Notes under the pieces: model-generated
Databases searched by the model: none
What the model was told of the DNA's origin: nothing
Seen by the model: the letters and a program-made list of their open reading frames with translations, nothing else
Program-made: the position numbers and the translations under genes
NCBI GenBank assembly: GCA_049115935.1
Contig: JAGDZK010000042.1
Span: 1 to 64,000 of the forward strand
DNA: 64,000 bases
Direction: 5' to 3'
Source: Bermanella sp049115935
GTDB taxonomy: Bacteria > Pseudomonadota > Gammaproteobacteria > Pseudomonadales > Oceanobacteraceae
In this document: positions 26,719 to 35,364 of the stretch, piece after piece
Layout of the letters: every line of letters begins with the position of its first letter
Position numbering within the stretch: position 1 is the first letter of the stretch

Positions 26719-27102
26719 TTACTTATCCAGCATACACTCAGGCTGCATAATGAAGCGGTCAGGGTGAATATCCCAAGCAGCGCCCGTCATAAAGTCGATA
26801 GGAATACTGACCAACCCTAAATCTACAAATACACCTAGCAAGCTTGTTTTATTGAATTGAGCTTTTGTGGTGTAGGTCTGCTGACATTCTCCCATTTCAA
26901 CGCGAATAATATGCGCCTCGTCACGAGCGAGCTTTTTACGTGTATAGCCATTTCCCGCAAACCGGTCATCAATATAAATTTCAGCATCAGGGTGGGTTTT
27001 GATGTTTACTTCTTGTTCGCTGCCATTGAACATAGATGCACATGCGGTTAATTGCAGGATGAAAAAAACGAAAATGAACGGTTTAATTTTGCTATGTGCC
27101 AT
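26719..27102 (-). CDS. Small lipoprotein with PEGA-like segment
   Basis: The 127-residue product has a signal peptide and lipobox (LTAC) with the lipidated cysteine near residue 21. The mature part includes VNIKTHPDAEIYIDDRFAG, which resembles a PEGA-type short beta repeat, and a later hydrophobic stretch (LLGVFVDLGLVSIPIDFMTGAAW). I choose ATG at 27102, since AGGA lies 7 bases upstream; an ATG at 27108 overlaps the previous stop as ATGA but leaves only one base after AGGA. It is coupled to the beta-barrel gene upstream. Function is unknown. Confidence 0.65.
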   Translation of the reverse strand: MAHSKIKPFIFVFFILQLTACASMFNGSEQEVNIKTHPDAEIYIDDRFAGNGYTRKKLARDEAHIIRVEMGECQQTYTTKAQFNKTSLLGVFVDLGLVSIPIDFMTGAAWDIHPDRFIMQPECMLDK

Positions 27103-27104
27103 GG

Positions 27105-27818
27105 TCATTCCTGTAATTGGTATTCAACAGAGAAGCTTGTAAACCAATGGGAGAAAGATTCTTGTTCATCGCGATGATCGATGTCAATTTGATTGACTTG
27201 TAAGCGCCAGAACCAAACATCTGATGCTTTGTATAAGGCACTGAACCCTAGCTGTGCTTTCACAAAGCCATCACTGCTGGTGCTAGGCTGAGGAGCGCCT
27301 TCAATTTGATTGTCATTGTCGTCAACGTTCGTCAGGGTTTCAATGTCGGTGTAAGTGGCGCTGCCAATTAATACACCGGCTCTTGCTTGAACGATTAAAG
27401 ATTCCAGCGCCGCATAAGAAAATACATGTTCGATATAAAAGCCTTGCGTTGAAACCTGCGCTTCACGAACCGTACCAAACGCTAATTTATTGGTACTGGT
27501 ATCAATGGCCGTAAGTGTTTTATCGAATTCAATACTGCCATAGCTGCGATAACCCACTTCGATACCGTAATTTGGATGAAATCGAAAACCAACAAAGCCC
27601 TGCCAAGGAATATCTGCACGGCTAACATCGGTATAACTAGGCGTTTCTTCTGTGGCCCCAAGCGAACGTAACTTATCGTTAAAGTTGGCTTCGCTCCACG
27701 TATAGCCGGTGCCAAAACCCACGTAGTGTGCAATAGGATAAGCAAACGCGATATTGGGTAGTAAAACGAATAAAAAGAGTAATAGGCGCATAATATTTAT
27801 AATTTTATTTTTGAGCAT
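27105..27818 (-). CDS. Putative outer-membrane beta-barrel protein
   Basis: About 237 residues, with a signal peptide (MRLLLFLFVLLPNIAFA followed by YPIAHYVGFGTGYTW). The rest is rich in alternating hydrophobic and aromatic strands, such as PWQGFVGFRFHPNYGIEVGY and GFYIEHVFSY, and ends with FTSFSVEYQLQE. This looks like a small OmpA- or OmpW-like 8-strand barrel of unknown role. The start is uncertain: ATG at 27818 and ATG at 27791 both fit a signal peptide, and no clear ribosome binding site is seen. It overlaps the PEGA-like lipoprotein gene, so the two may act together in the envelope. Confidence 0.6.
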   Translation of the reverse strand: MLKNKIINIMRLLLFLFVLLPNIAFAYPIAHYVGFGTGYTWSEANFNDKLRSLGATEETPSYTDVSRADIPWQGFVGFRFHPNYGIEVGYRSYGSIEFDKTLTAIDTSTNKLAFGTVREAQVSTQGFYIEHVFSYAALESLIVQARAGVLIGSATYTDIETLTNVDDNDNQIEGAPQPSTSSDGFVKAQLGFSALYKASDVWFWRLQVNQIDIDHRDEQESFSHWFTSFSVEYQLQE

Positions 27819-27868
27819 GTTAGCGTGGCCAGAGGTTAAGCTCAATTGCTTTATTTTTATTAAGGCAC

Positions 27869-29038
27869 TTAAGCTTGTTTTTGTGATTCATTTTCTTCAC
27901 AGAAAAAACGTAGGATATCGTCTTTGCGTTTCATGGCATCATCATAACCACATTGAATTAACTCGCGACAAAATCCTCGCTCAAACAATAAATAACTTAA
28001 TACACCCGCACCACTTTTATGGGTGGTGCCAGAGCCTTTCAAAAAAAAGCGTAAGCTTTTAGGTAATTCTCGAGCGTGGCGTGCAGCGATGTCATCAATG
28101 GATTCACTAGGATTAATTTCTAATATTTCAACTGGGCGCAAGCCAATATGTTGTGATTGAATAACCTCGTCAGGGATTTTACTGATTGTGTTATTGATAC
28201 GTGATAAGCGTTCTACGTCACTCTCCATGCTGTCTAGGAAAGCCGCGTTAAACATGTGGTTCATGATTTTAGCCATGCTAGGGTAGTGTTTCATCTGCTC
28301 GCGCGGCTTGCGTTTGTGGGCTTGACCACTCACACCAATCACTAAAATTTTATCAGCCCCCAAATGTAACGCTGGGCTCATGGGTGCTAGTTGGCGGATC
28401 GCACCATCACCAAAGTATTCGCGATTAATTTGCACAGCGGGAAAAACCGCTGGGATAGCAGAAGAGGCAAGCAAATGATCAACCGCTATGCGTGAGCGCA
28501 AGCCAATACGGCGCAAGCGTTGCCAATTCTTGATGCTTTTATGACCTTGAAAAAAGCTCACTGATTCACCAGATGCATAACCGGATGCGGTAACCGATAG
28601 CGCATGTAAATCTTGGTTATCAATGGCTTTTTGAATATTCTCAAACAAGATCATTTTCTTAACCAGTTGGCGCAATGGAGAGTTGTCCAGCAATGACACA
28701 GGGTCGCCAGCTTTATAACCAAAAAAAGTATTCATGAAGAATTTACCAGACCACTTTAAGACACTTAAGAAGTCACTGCGGAAGATTTGATCACAACTGA
28801 AATTTTTCCATATATGCTCTAAGCGCTGAATACCTTGGCGGTAATGGCTGGCGTAACTGGCAAGGGCCACGGCATTTATGGCACCCGCACTGGTGCCGCT
28901 GATGATATTAAATGGGTTGGGATGCTCTTGGGGTAAAAGCCTGACAATCGCCTTGAGTACCCCCACTTGATAAGCCGCGCGGGCACCACCCCCAGAGAGT
29001 ACTAATCCAATTTTTTTTGCGTCAGGCTTGCGTATCAT
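27869..29038 (-). CDS. Patatin-like phospholipase
   Basis: The 389-residue protein is a patatin-family serine hydrolase. The oxyanion loop GGGARAAYQVGVL is at about residues 16-28, the nucleophile S50 lies in GTSAG, and the dyad aspartate is in FGDGAIRQLAP (near 211). It has no signal peptide, so it is probably a cytoplasmic or peripheral lipid acyl hydrolase like RssA/YchK-type proteins. The C-terminal third (from about residue 280) is not part of the catalytic core. It is divergent from the riboflavin synthase gene. Confidence 0.85.
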   Translation of the reverse strand: MIRKPDAKKIGLVLSGGGARAAYQVGVLKAIVRLLPQEHPNPFNIISGTSAGAINAVALASYASHYRQGIQRLEHIWKNFSCDQIFRSDFLSVLKWSGKFFMNTFFGYKAGDPVSLLDNSPLRQLVKKMILFENIQKAIDNQDLHALSVTASGYASGESVSFFQGHKSIKNWQRLRRIGLRSRIAVDHLLASSAIPAVFPAVQINREYFGDGAIRQLAPMSPALHLGADKILVIGVSGQAHKRKPREQMKHYPSMAKIMNHMFNAAFLDSMESDVERLSRINNTISKIPDEVIQSQHIGLRPVEILEINPSESIDDIAARHARELPKSLRFFLKGSGTTHKSGAGVLSYLLFERGFCRELIQCGYDDAMKRKDDILRFFCEENESQKQA

Positions 29039-29132
29039 TAGGCGTTTGTCTTTTTTAGTCCATGAATGACATACGTATATATTCTATCTAGCCAGTATAG
29101 TTCATAATAAGGTATTTGATTTGAGGGTTGCC

Positions 29133-29747
29133 ATGTTTACTGGAATTGTACAATCAGCAGTTAAAATCGAGCGTATCGAAAAGAAAACAGGCTTGTGGAC
29201 GCTCACGTTAGTTCTGCCGGAGCCGCTTATTCCGGGTCTAACCATTGGTGCTAGTGTGGCATTAAATGGTACGTGTTTAACGGTGACGAGCATTAATAAT
29301 CAAACTGTCACGTTTGATGTGATGATGGCCAGCTTGAATCTGACCAACCTGCAATCATTAGAAGAAGGCGCTTTAGTCAATGTGGAGCGAGCCGCAAAAT
29401 TTGGCGATGATATTGGTGGGCACCAATTAAGTGGTCACGTACACGGCATTGTAAAAGTGGTTGAGATTGAGCGCCCTGAAAACAATTGCATTGTTTGGTT
29501 TGAATTATTAGATTCCTTTAAGCCCTATGTATTTGATAAAGGGTATATCGGTTTGAATGGTTGCAGTTTAACCATTGCCGAGGTTAAAGAAGATCGCTTT
29601 TGTGTTTATTTAATTCCTGAAACCTTGAATGTTACGACTTATCAAAACGTGCAGGTGGGTGATGGTATTAATCTAGAGATTGATAGTCATACCCAAGCAG
29701 TGGTGGATACCGTTGAGCGACTACTAAAACAAAAACAGTTAGCTTAA
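29133..29747 (+). CDS. ribE: Riboflavin synthase, alpha chain
   Basis: This enzyme dismutates two 6,7-dimethyl-8-ribityllumazine molecules into riboflavin. The 204-residue protein begins MFTGIVQ, the invariant start, and has two lumazine-binding repeats, each with a CLTV/SLTI core (LNGTCLTVTSI and LNGCSLTIAEV) and a GDDIGGHQLSGHVHG linker. GAGGG at 29123-29127 supports the ATG at 29133. It stands outside any rib operon and no FMN riboswitch is visible upstream. The symbol varies (ribE or ribC) between organisms. Confidence 0.95.
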   Translation: MFTGIVQSAVKIERIEKKTGLWTLTLVLPEPLIPGLTIGASVALNGTCLTVTSINNQTVTFDVMMASLNLTNLQSLEEGALVNVERAAKFGDDIGGHQLSGHVHGIVKVVEIERPENNCIVWFELLDSFKPYVFDKGYIGLNGCSLTIAEVKEDRFCVYLIPETLNVTTYQNVQVGDGINLEIDSHTQAVVDTVERLLKQKQLA

Positions 29748-29780
29748 ACACAAAAGCACGCATTGCGTGCTTTTGTGTTT
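29746..29780. terminator. Terminator after riboflavin synthase
   Basis: A perfect stem of 15-16 bp (29746-29761 with 29765-29780) has a 3-nt loop and overlaps the ribE stop codon. A4 and T4 tracts lie inside it. It lies between convergent genes. Confidence 0.85.
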
Positions 29781-29790
29781 GTGTGAGCAC

Positions 29791-30042
29791 TTATTTAGCT
29801 TGTTGCTTTAAATACTGCACAATATCACGGGACTCATACAACCACTGAACCTTGTTGCTTTCATTGGTAATACGCAAGCAAGGTACCGTTGCGCGACCGC
29901 CGCCTTGAATTAAATCCTGGCGGTTCTGTGGATCTTTCAATGTGTTCTTCAGCTCAACCTTAACAGGTAGATTGTGCACTTCTCTAAGCACCATTTGGCA
30001 AAATGGGCATTGATCATAGTAATACAGGGCAAAGGACGACAT
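29791..30042 (-). CDS. Glutaredoxin-like / GST N-terminal-domain protein
   Basis: The 83-residue protein has a single thioredoxin-fold domain. It begins SSFALYYYDQCPFCQMVLREV, with the CxxC active site at about residues 11-14, then the cis-proline segment TVPCLRI and a GSH-binding-like YESRDIVQYL. Such short proteins are annotated as glutaredoxins or glutathione S-transferase N-terminal domains; disulfide reduction of an unknown partner is likely. AAAGGAG is present upstream of the ATG at 30042. Its start lies only 34 bp from that of the divergent TauE/SafE gene. Confidence 0.8.
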   Translation of the reverse strand: MSSFALYYYDQCPFCQMVLREVHNLPVKVELKNTLKDPQNRQDLIQGGGRATVPCLRITNESNKVQWLYESRDIVQYLKQQAK

Positions 30043-30076
30043 ACGTTCTATTAGCTCCTTTAAAGTGAATTTAATA

Positions 30077-30826
30077 ATGTTAGACCAGATTATACTGTTT
30101 TTGATCAGCACCTTGGCCAATATTTTTTCAGCGTTTGCTGGCGGCGGCGCAGGCTTGATTCAATTACCTGTTTTGATTTTTATGGGCTTACCGTTTTCTG
30201 TGGCCTTAGCCACCCATAAAGTCGCCACAGTAGCCCTTGGTTTGGGGGCCACTATTCGTAATGTGAAAGAAGGGCATACCAGCTGGCGTTTAAATGGCTT
30301 TATGCTGGCTAGCGGTATTCCTGGGGTGGTTTTAGGTGCCTATGTGATTATCGGCGTGGATGATCGCATGGCAGAAATAGCGTTAGGTGTCATGACCCTT
30401 GCCTTAAGTCTTTATTCTTTGTTTAAACCTCAGCTTGGTTTAGAGCCTCAAGAGAAGCATCGTGATCTACAGGGCTGGCTAATAGGCGGGCTTGGTTTGT
30501 CATTGATTGGTTTTGCCAATGGCGCTTTGTCTGCTGGTACTGGTTTGTTTGCCACCATGTGGCTGGTGAAGTGGTTTGGCCTTAATTATAAGCAAGCGGT
30601 TGGACATACCTTAATTGCGGTGGGTCTATTTTGGAACGCAAGTGGCGCGTTAACCATGGGGCTGATTGCGACGATTCAATGGGACTGGCTGCTGGCGCTC
30701 GTTTTGGGTTCCCTAGTAGGTGGTTTTGTGGGGGCTCATTTGGCTATTAAGATGGGGTCTGGCTGGATTAAGCGGGCTTATGAGGTTATTACGTTGATTG
30801 TGGGGTTGAAGTTGATTATTGGATAA
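30077..30826 (+). CDS. TauE/SafE (TSUP) family permease
   Basis: The roughly 249-residue inner-membrane protein has eight predicted helices, with the TSUP pattern of glycine-rich first and fifth segments (SAFAGGGAGLIQLPVLIFMG and FANGALSAGTGLFATMWLVK). Members transport sulfite, sulfoacetate or related anions, or export sulfur compounds. No adjacent sulfur gene reveals the substrate. The start could be ATG at 30077 or GTG at 30065. It begins very close to the divergent glutaredoxin-like gene, so the promoters must overlap. Confidence 0.82.
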   Translation: MLDQIILFLISTLANIFSAFAGGGAGLIQLPVLIFMGLPFSVALATHKVATVALGLGATIRNVKEGHTSWRLNGFMLASGIPGVVLGAYVIIGVDDRMAEIALGVMTLALSLYSLFKPQLGLEPQEKHRDLQGWLIGGLGLSLIGFANGALSAGTGLFATMWLVKWFGLNYKQAVGHTLIAVGLFWNASGALTMGLIATIQWDWLLALVLGSLVGGFVGAHLAIKMGSGWIKRAYEVITLIVGLKLIIG

Positions 30827-30914
30827 AGCCAGAGTGGGGCCTGAATTTTATGGCGGCGTATGATAAAGTGCGCACCGAATTCACTCTCACCTTGTGTGAG
30901 CTTTTGGAAACATT

Positions 30915-31526
30915 ATGAAATTAGATACACCAGCGGAAAAAGTTAGTTATTTGATTGGTCGTCAAGTAGGTGATCAACTTAAAGGTAGTCAGTTTGAAGG
31001 TTTCGCCATCGATGGCGTGTTAAAAGGCATTCAAGACTCTATGGCAAACGCTGAAATGCCTTTGTCACAAGAGCAAATTGAAGAAGCTTATCAAGTGATT
31101 CAGGGTCAGATGCAAGAAATGCAAGCGAAAGCCGCTGAAGCTGCTAAAAAAGTAGGCGAAGACTTCCTTGCTGAAAACGCTAAAAAAGAAGGCGTGATCA
31201 CACTAGAAAGTGGCCTACAGTACGAAATCATCACTGAAGGTAACGGCGCCCAGCCAACTCGTGAATCAACAGTACGTACTCATTACCACGGTACATTTAT
31301 CGACGGTAGTGTGTTTGATAGCTCTGTTGAACGTGGCCAGCCGGCTGAATTCCCTGTTGGTGGCGTGATCGCTGGCTGGACTGAAGCATTACAGCTTATG
31401 AATGAAGGCTCTAAGTGGCGTTTATACGTGCCAAGTGATTTGGCATATGGCCCACAAGGCAGTCAAGGCGCTATCCCGCCACACAGCACGTTAGTATTTG
31501 AAGTTGAATTGCTAAACGTACTGTAA
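30915..31526 (+). CDS. FKBP-type peptidyl-prolyl isomerase (FklB-like)
   Basis: The 203-residue protein has an N-terminal helical dimerisation domain (KLDTPAEKVSYLIGRQVGDQL, as in FklB/FkpA) and a C-terminal FKBP domain (about 100-203) with YEIITEGNGAQP, VRTHYHGTFIDGSVFDSSVERG, GGVIAGWTEALQLM and YGPQGSQGAIPPHSTLVFEVELL. There is no signal peptide, which favours cytoplasmic FklB over periplasmic FkpA. It isomerises X-Pro bonds. It is followed by two terminators in a row. Confidence 0.92.
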   Translation: MKLDTPAEKVSYLIGRQVGDQLKGSQFEGFAIDGVLKGIQDSMANAEMPLSQEQIEEAYQVIQGQMQEMQAKAAEAAKKVGEDFLAENAKKEGVITLESGLQYEIITEGNGAQPTRESTVRTHYHGTFIDGSVFDSSVERGQPAEFPVGGVIAGWTEALQLMNEGSKWRLYVPSDLAYGPQGSQGAIPPHSTLVFEVELLNVL

Positions 31527-31529
31527 TTT

Positions 31530-31552
31530 TTAACCTCGGCCTTGCTGAGGTT
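31530..31552 (+). terminator. First terminator after the FklB-like gene
   Basis: TAACCTC pairs with GAGGTTA around GGCCTTGCT. It lies immediately downstream of the stop and is followed by an A-rich stretch rather than T, so it is the weaker of the two. Confidence 0.4.
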
Positions 31553-31558
31553 AAAAAG

Positions 31559-31594
31559 AACGCAAAAAGCTACCCAAGGGTAGCTTTTTGCGTT
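31559..31594. terminator. Strong bidirectional terminator
   Basis: A perfect 17-bp stem (31559-31575 with 31578-31594) has a 2-nt apparent loop, effectively larger after end fraying. It has A5 on one arm and T5 on the other. It separates the FklB-like gene from the convergent AraC-type gene. Confidence 0.85.
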
Positions 31595-31608
31595 TATAGG
31601 CCAAAAAA

Positions 31609-32001
31609 TTAGGCGCTGACGGTATCGATGGAAAACTGGAATTGTTGGCGGTAAACCGCAGGTGATAATCCCACCCATTTCTTAAATGCGTGCCTGAAGT
31701 TGGCAACATCGCTAAAGCCAAGTGCTTCTGCAATATCTTCTGTGCTCATGCTGGTATTTTGTAGGCATTCAATGGCGTACTGACGACGTTGATTATCTAA
31801 TAGCTTTTGAAAGCTTGTACCGGCTTCACAGAGTTGTCTGCGTAGGGTGCGACCACTGATATTAAATGCATCGGCGATCATGTCGAAATTAGGGTGATCA
31901 GATAGCGATGTTTTCAAAATTTGTTTGATGTCTTCTACCAATCCCATGTGTTTAGGCTGAAAGTGAATAGTCATATGTGGCTGGTTGTGAGCACATTGCA
32001 T
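31609..32001 (-). CDS. Short AraC-type DNA-binding protein
   Basis: The 130-residue product consists almost only of the AraC C-terminal domain, with two helix-turn-helix units (IADAFNISGRTLRRQLCEAG and IAEALGFSDVANFRHAFKKW, then VGLSPAVYRQQF). The first 35 residues are unlike any sensing domain. Full-length relatives run to about 330 residues with an N-terminal arabinose-binding-like domain. This one may be a shortened form or a remnant, but its start is intact and no N-terminal coding piece is visible in the 230 bp upstream. It lies behind the membrane-bound AraC gene in the same direction. Confidence 0.7.
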   Translation of the reverse strand: MQCAHNQPHMTIHFQPKHMGLVEDIKQILKTSLSDHPNFDMIADAFNISGRTLRRQLCEAGTSFQKLLDNQRRQYAIECLQNTSMSTEDIAEALGFSDVANFRHAFKKWVGLSPAVYRQQFQFSIDTVSA

Positions 32002-32233
32002 AGTCAGTCCATCCCGCTAAGAGTCGTTGTTGTTATTAGTAGGATCACTTTACGACCGACGCCAAAAAAGCTCGAACTAAATGAGTTTGCAATAAGCAAA
32101 AGGGACTATGCAGAAGATGTAAAGCCAGTAAATATGAGGGGTGTGAGGTGAAATTTGGCCATAATAGAGCACTGTGCAAATTTAACAAAATCACTTGTTT
32201 TAAGTATTTGCACAGGTTAAAAGCGGAAAACAA

Positions 32234-33259
32234 TTATTGTTTAGTGCGATATTCAGAAGGGGACATACCCATGATGTCTTTGAATGCACGGTTAAACGAA
32301 CTTAATGTACGGTAACCCACATCAAGGGAGATATTCAAAACTGGGCTTTCAGGATCACTTTTTAAACGTTCTGCCGCTTCGTGGATTCTGAGCTGGTTGA
32401 TGTAATCATTAAAGTTACGATAGCCCAAAGTTTGGTTAATTAAGCTGCGTGTTTTGTACTCAGGTAAATCCAGTTCATTCGCCAAATCTTTAAGGGTCAG
32501 GTGCTCAGTGCGATAAAAGCCCTGCTCCATCAACGTGTTTAATTTTTGTGCATCAAGATTCAGTTCTGGCGTTTTTATCAATTCATCTTTATCGATTGAA
32601 GTATTTGGAGAATCTTCCTCGTTGGGTTGTGGCTTGACTAAGCCGAATAAAACCCCTTGATGAGTGTGCAATAAAAAATAGGCACACGTTAATGTGATAA
32701 TTGAAATGGATAAATAAGGTAACCAGCGGCCGACAATGTGTGTGTTAGCGGGAATCACAACCAGTAATACACTGATACCCACTGCAATTAATACAGCCCC
32801 TCGCAACTGGCGGCGAGATTCAACTAAGTCATCAGACCAACTAGCCACGACTGTCCATAAGCCTAAAGCAATCATTAAATACTCACAGTACGATGGCCAT
32901 GTCCATAAAAAGGCCATGAGAGACTCATTGCTTGATTCAACGAAGTGGCGCGCAAACATGGGCGCTAATATTGTGTATAGCGCAATAAAACCCGTTAATG
33001 AAAGTACCTTTGGTCTGCGAGAAAATGCTAGCTGACATAGCACCCAAAATAAGGCCGGTACCATGGTGTAAAGGTCGGCGGCCAATAGTGCCCATATACC
33101 GGTTAATTTTGGTTCAAGTAAAAAGCAGGCACCGGCAAATAACATAAGTACAAATGTTTTGGCTACGGTGAGCTTGCCATAGTCGCGCAAAACAACCAGA
33201 GCTAATACAGACATAACGCCTAAGGCAAAACCAGAAAGCATTAACAATGAGACACCCAA
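32234..33259 (-). CDS. Membrane-bound AraC-family regulator
   Basis: The 341-residue protein has about seven hydrophobic segments in residues 1-215, then a short linker (NEEDSPNTSIDKDELIKT) and an AraC DNA-binding domain (about 235-341) with LANELDLPEYKTRSLINQTL and ISLDVGYRTLSSFNRAFKDI, followed by MGMSPSEYR. This is the known architecture of membrane-tethered AraC regulators that sense through a multi-TM domain. The start is uncertain: the frame opens at TTG (33259), and ATG at 33241 also fits. Its target is not evident. Confidence 0.8.
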   Translation of the reverse strand: MGVSLLMLSGFALGVMSVLALVVLRDYGKLTVAKTFVLMLFAGACFLLEPKLTGIWALLAADLYTMVPALFWVLCQLAFSRRPKVLSLTGFIALYTILAPMFARHFVESSNESLMAFLWTWPSYCEYLMIALGLWTVVASWSDDLVESRRQLRGAVLIAVGISVLLVVIPANTHIVGRWLPYLSISIITLTCAYFLLHTHQGVLFGLVKPQPNEEDSPNTSIDKDELIKTPELNLDAQKLNTLMEQGFYRTEHLTLKDLANELDLPEYKTRSLINQTLGYRNFNDYINQLRIHEAAERLKSDPESPVLNISLDVGYRTLSSFNRAFKDIMGMSPSEYRTKQ

Positions 33260-33312
33260 CTTATACTTTTTATTATTAGTGCGCTCGATATTAATGCATG
33301 CTTGTTAGTCTC

Positions 33313-35364
33313 TCAAGGGCGTATTCGGCGCAGTAGGCATAAACCTAGTAAGCTAATCATCCATAATGGCAAAGAACCTCCGCCACCTGAACCGAATTTA
33401 GGCACACTTGTTTGCGCGTCACTTAAAGAAAGCGTGATGTTATGGGTGGTTAACGCACTGTTCACGATGATGGTTTGTGGTGAATACGTTGATTTAGTTA
33501 AGGTGATCGTAAAGTTTTCATTGGTGCTAGGTAAATTAATTGAAAAATTACCTGAAGCATCACTTACATAATTTCTTTCAATACCAACCGCTTCAATAAT
33601 ACTGCTAGTAGCAAGCTCTGCACTGACTGCACTAATCGCTTTGCCAGATGAATCGGTAATATTAAATATATGATTATCCGCAGGGTAAATTACAACCTTG
33701 TTGCTCACATCAGCGTAAGTATTGCTTTGAGATTTAACCGTTGTGGTTACCGTAAGCGGGGAATTCACAGTATTGCTGCTGATATTAACCAAGGCAGGAT
33801 TATAAAGGCTGGGTTGATCACTCGCCGTCACAGACGTGATGGCTTGGTTTTGTGAATTTAAAAAATTAAGTGCGTTCGTTTGGTTTTGGGTTAAATCATA
33901 GACTGAACCCGCTGCACCGCCTTCTATGACCAGCGAGTAAGATTCATTATTAAGTAAAGCCTCGCTGCTCCAAAGTACTCTTAATGGGCGGTTAATGGTG
34001 ATTGTAATGTCTGGGTCGATACCATTACTAATGGTGAGTACATAAACTCCGGCAAATGCCCCTGTGCTTTGTGTATTGATAAATAAGCCATTGCTAAATT
34101 CATTCACAAGGCTATTTGCGTCATTACCTTCGTAAGTTAAATCGAAAGTATAAGAGGATGAACTACTTACAGGTACAACCTTAATAAAGTCACCATTAAA
34201 ATTATTAGTGTAGGTTTGTCCGTCTGCAACGGTATTGCAGTTAATATTTAAATAAAAATCAGGTTTGCTTGCATTGATAATTGACCAGCCGATATCTTGC
34301 AGTACCCCAAGAGCGAGACCTGGGTCGCATGAATTGAGAGCTAAATTCGGTTCCATCAATTCATTAGGGGTTGCACTGGTATCAAAGTGGCTGACACTGC
34401 TGCCCTCTTCAAGTGTGCTTGGTGCGTACATTTGAATGCGATCACCATTTGTAAAGCTTGAGCTGTTATCAGTATCAGAAAAACCAGCCGATAATTTTCC
34501 TATTGCCATATTATTAGCGTTTGATCCACTCCAAAATAAATCATTCTGGCTCGTGATTGAGCTCTTACGTTTGGCATTATTTTGAGAAGACGTGCCAAGT
34601 TCCTTCCATGTTTTGTCTTCACTTCTTATGTATAAAAAATTCGAAAAGATGTCGTCAATTTCAGTTGTGCTGCCGTCACTATTGAAGGCTTGTGCTTTTT
34701 CACCTGTGCTAGGGTTTACCAGGGAGGTAAATCCTAAGCCATGAGTAATTTCATGAAGCAGGACCGTTAAAAAACCAGTCAAATTACCACTATTATCATC
34801 AAATCCGTAATACCAATCGCCACCGCGTAAACAAAAATTACCACCCAAGTTTGCATTAAACTCAGCTTGTATATCGGCTTGTTCAGGTGCTGCGTCGTCA
34901 TTTTCTAATGCGTTGAATAGTGCGATTGGATAAAACGTATCAACTAAAGCACCAGCTGGTAGTACATCACCGCCTTCATAAGCAATGCTGCCCATGGCAC
35001 CAGCGCTACCTAAAACAGCAGAGCTCGCGTCACATGGCAAGCCGCTAAAAGAAGCATCCACCACAATGGTTTGGCTAGATACAATTTGGTTAGCCAATAG
35101 CTCTGCTGCTTTAATGAAAGCTAATCTGCGTTGCTCGCCGATGGTGGTGCCATTGTTGCCGCCACTGGGGGTTGTGCTAACGGTGGAGTCAAAGCCGGAT
35201 ATGAAATTCAATTGAATGTCAGAAGCACTGCCGTCAACAATACAAGAATTCACACTGCCGACGTTACTGCTGCTTGATGGGCAAGTAGCTGCAAAACCAA
35301 TGCTGCTAAATAAGCTTAAAAATAGAGGGATGCCAAAATAACGAGTTGTAAAATTTAAATTCAT
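33313..35364 (-). CDS. Secreted putative metzincin-like metalloprotease with GlyGly-CTERM tail (copy 1)
   Basis: The 683-residue precursor has a signal peptide (to about residue 25, ending SIGFA). The zinc motif HEITHGLGF starts at H204 (H204, E205, H208). Downstream, GSSVSHFDTSATPNELMEP gives a possible third ligand H326 and a Met-turn-like M337. In leishmanolysin-type metzincins the third histidine is likewise far away, in a similar SHW...ELMAP segment. Residues from about 380 onward are beta-rich repeats without recognised homology to me. The C-terminus is GSGGGG, a hydrophobic helix and RRIRP, a GlyGly-CTERM-type sorting tail. It is coupled by ATGA to the upstream small partner gene. Activity is inferred. 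Confidence 0.8.
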   Translation of the reverse strand: MNLNFTTRYFGIPLFLSLFSSIGFAATCPSSSSNVGSVNSCIVDGSASDIQLNFISGFDSTVSTTPSGGNNGTTIGEQRRLAFIKAAELLANQIVSSQTIVVDASFSGLPCDASSAVLGSAGAMGSIAYEGGDVLPAGALVDTFYPIALFNALENDDAAPEQADIQAEFNANLGGNFCLRGGDWYYGFDDNSGNLTGFLTVLLHEITHGLGFTSLVNPSTGEKAQAFNSDGSTTEIDDIFSNFLYIRSEDKTWKELGTSSQNNAKRKSSITSQNDLFWSGSNANNMAIGKLSAGFSDTDNSSSFTNGDRIQMYAPSTLEEGSSVSHFDTSATPNELMEPNLALNSCDPGLALGVLQDIGWSIINASKPDFYLNINCNTVADGQTYTNNFNGDFIKVVPVSSSSSYTFDLTYEGNDANSLVNEFSNGLFINTQSTGAFAGVYVLTISNGIDPDITITINRPLRVLWSSEALLNNESYSLVIEGGAAGSVYDLTQNQTNALNFLNSQNQAITSVTASDQPSLYNPALVNISSNTVNSPLTVTTTVKSQSNTYADVSNKVVIYPADNHIFNITDSSGKAISAVSAELATSSIIEAVGIERNYVSDASGNFSINLPSTNENFTITLTKSTYSPQTIIVNSALTTHNITLSLSDAQTSVPKFGSGGGGSLPLWMISLLGLCLLRRIRP

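Noticed and set aside
32045..32233. 62-codon ORF upstream of the short AraC-type gene
   Set aside because: No ribosome binding site or family resemblance; codon content unlike coding sequence.
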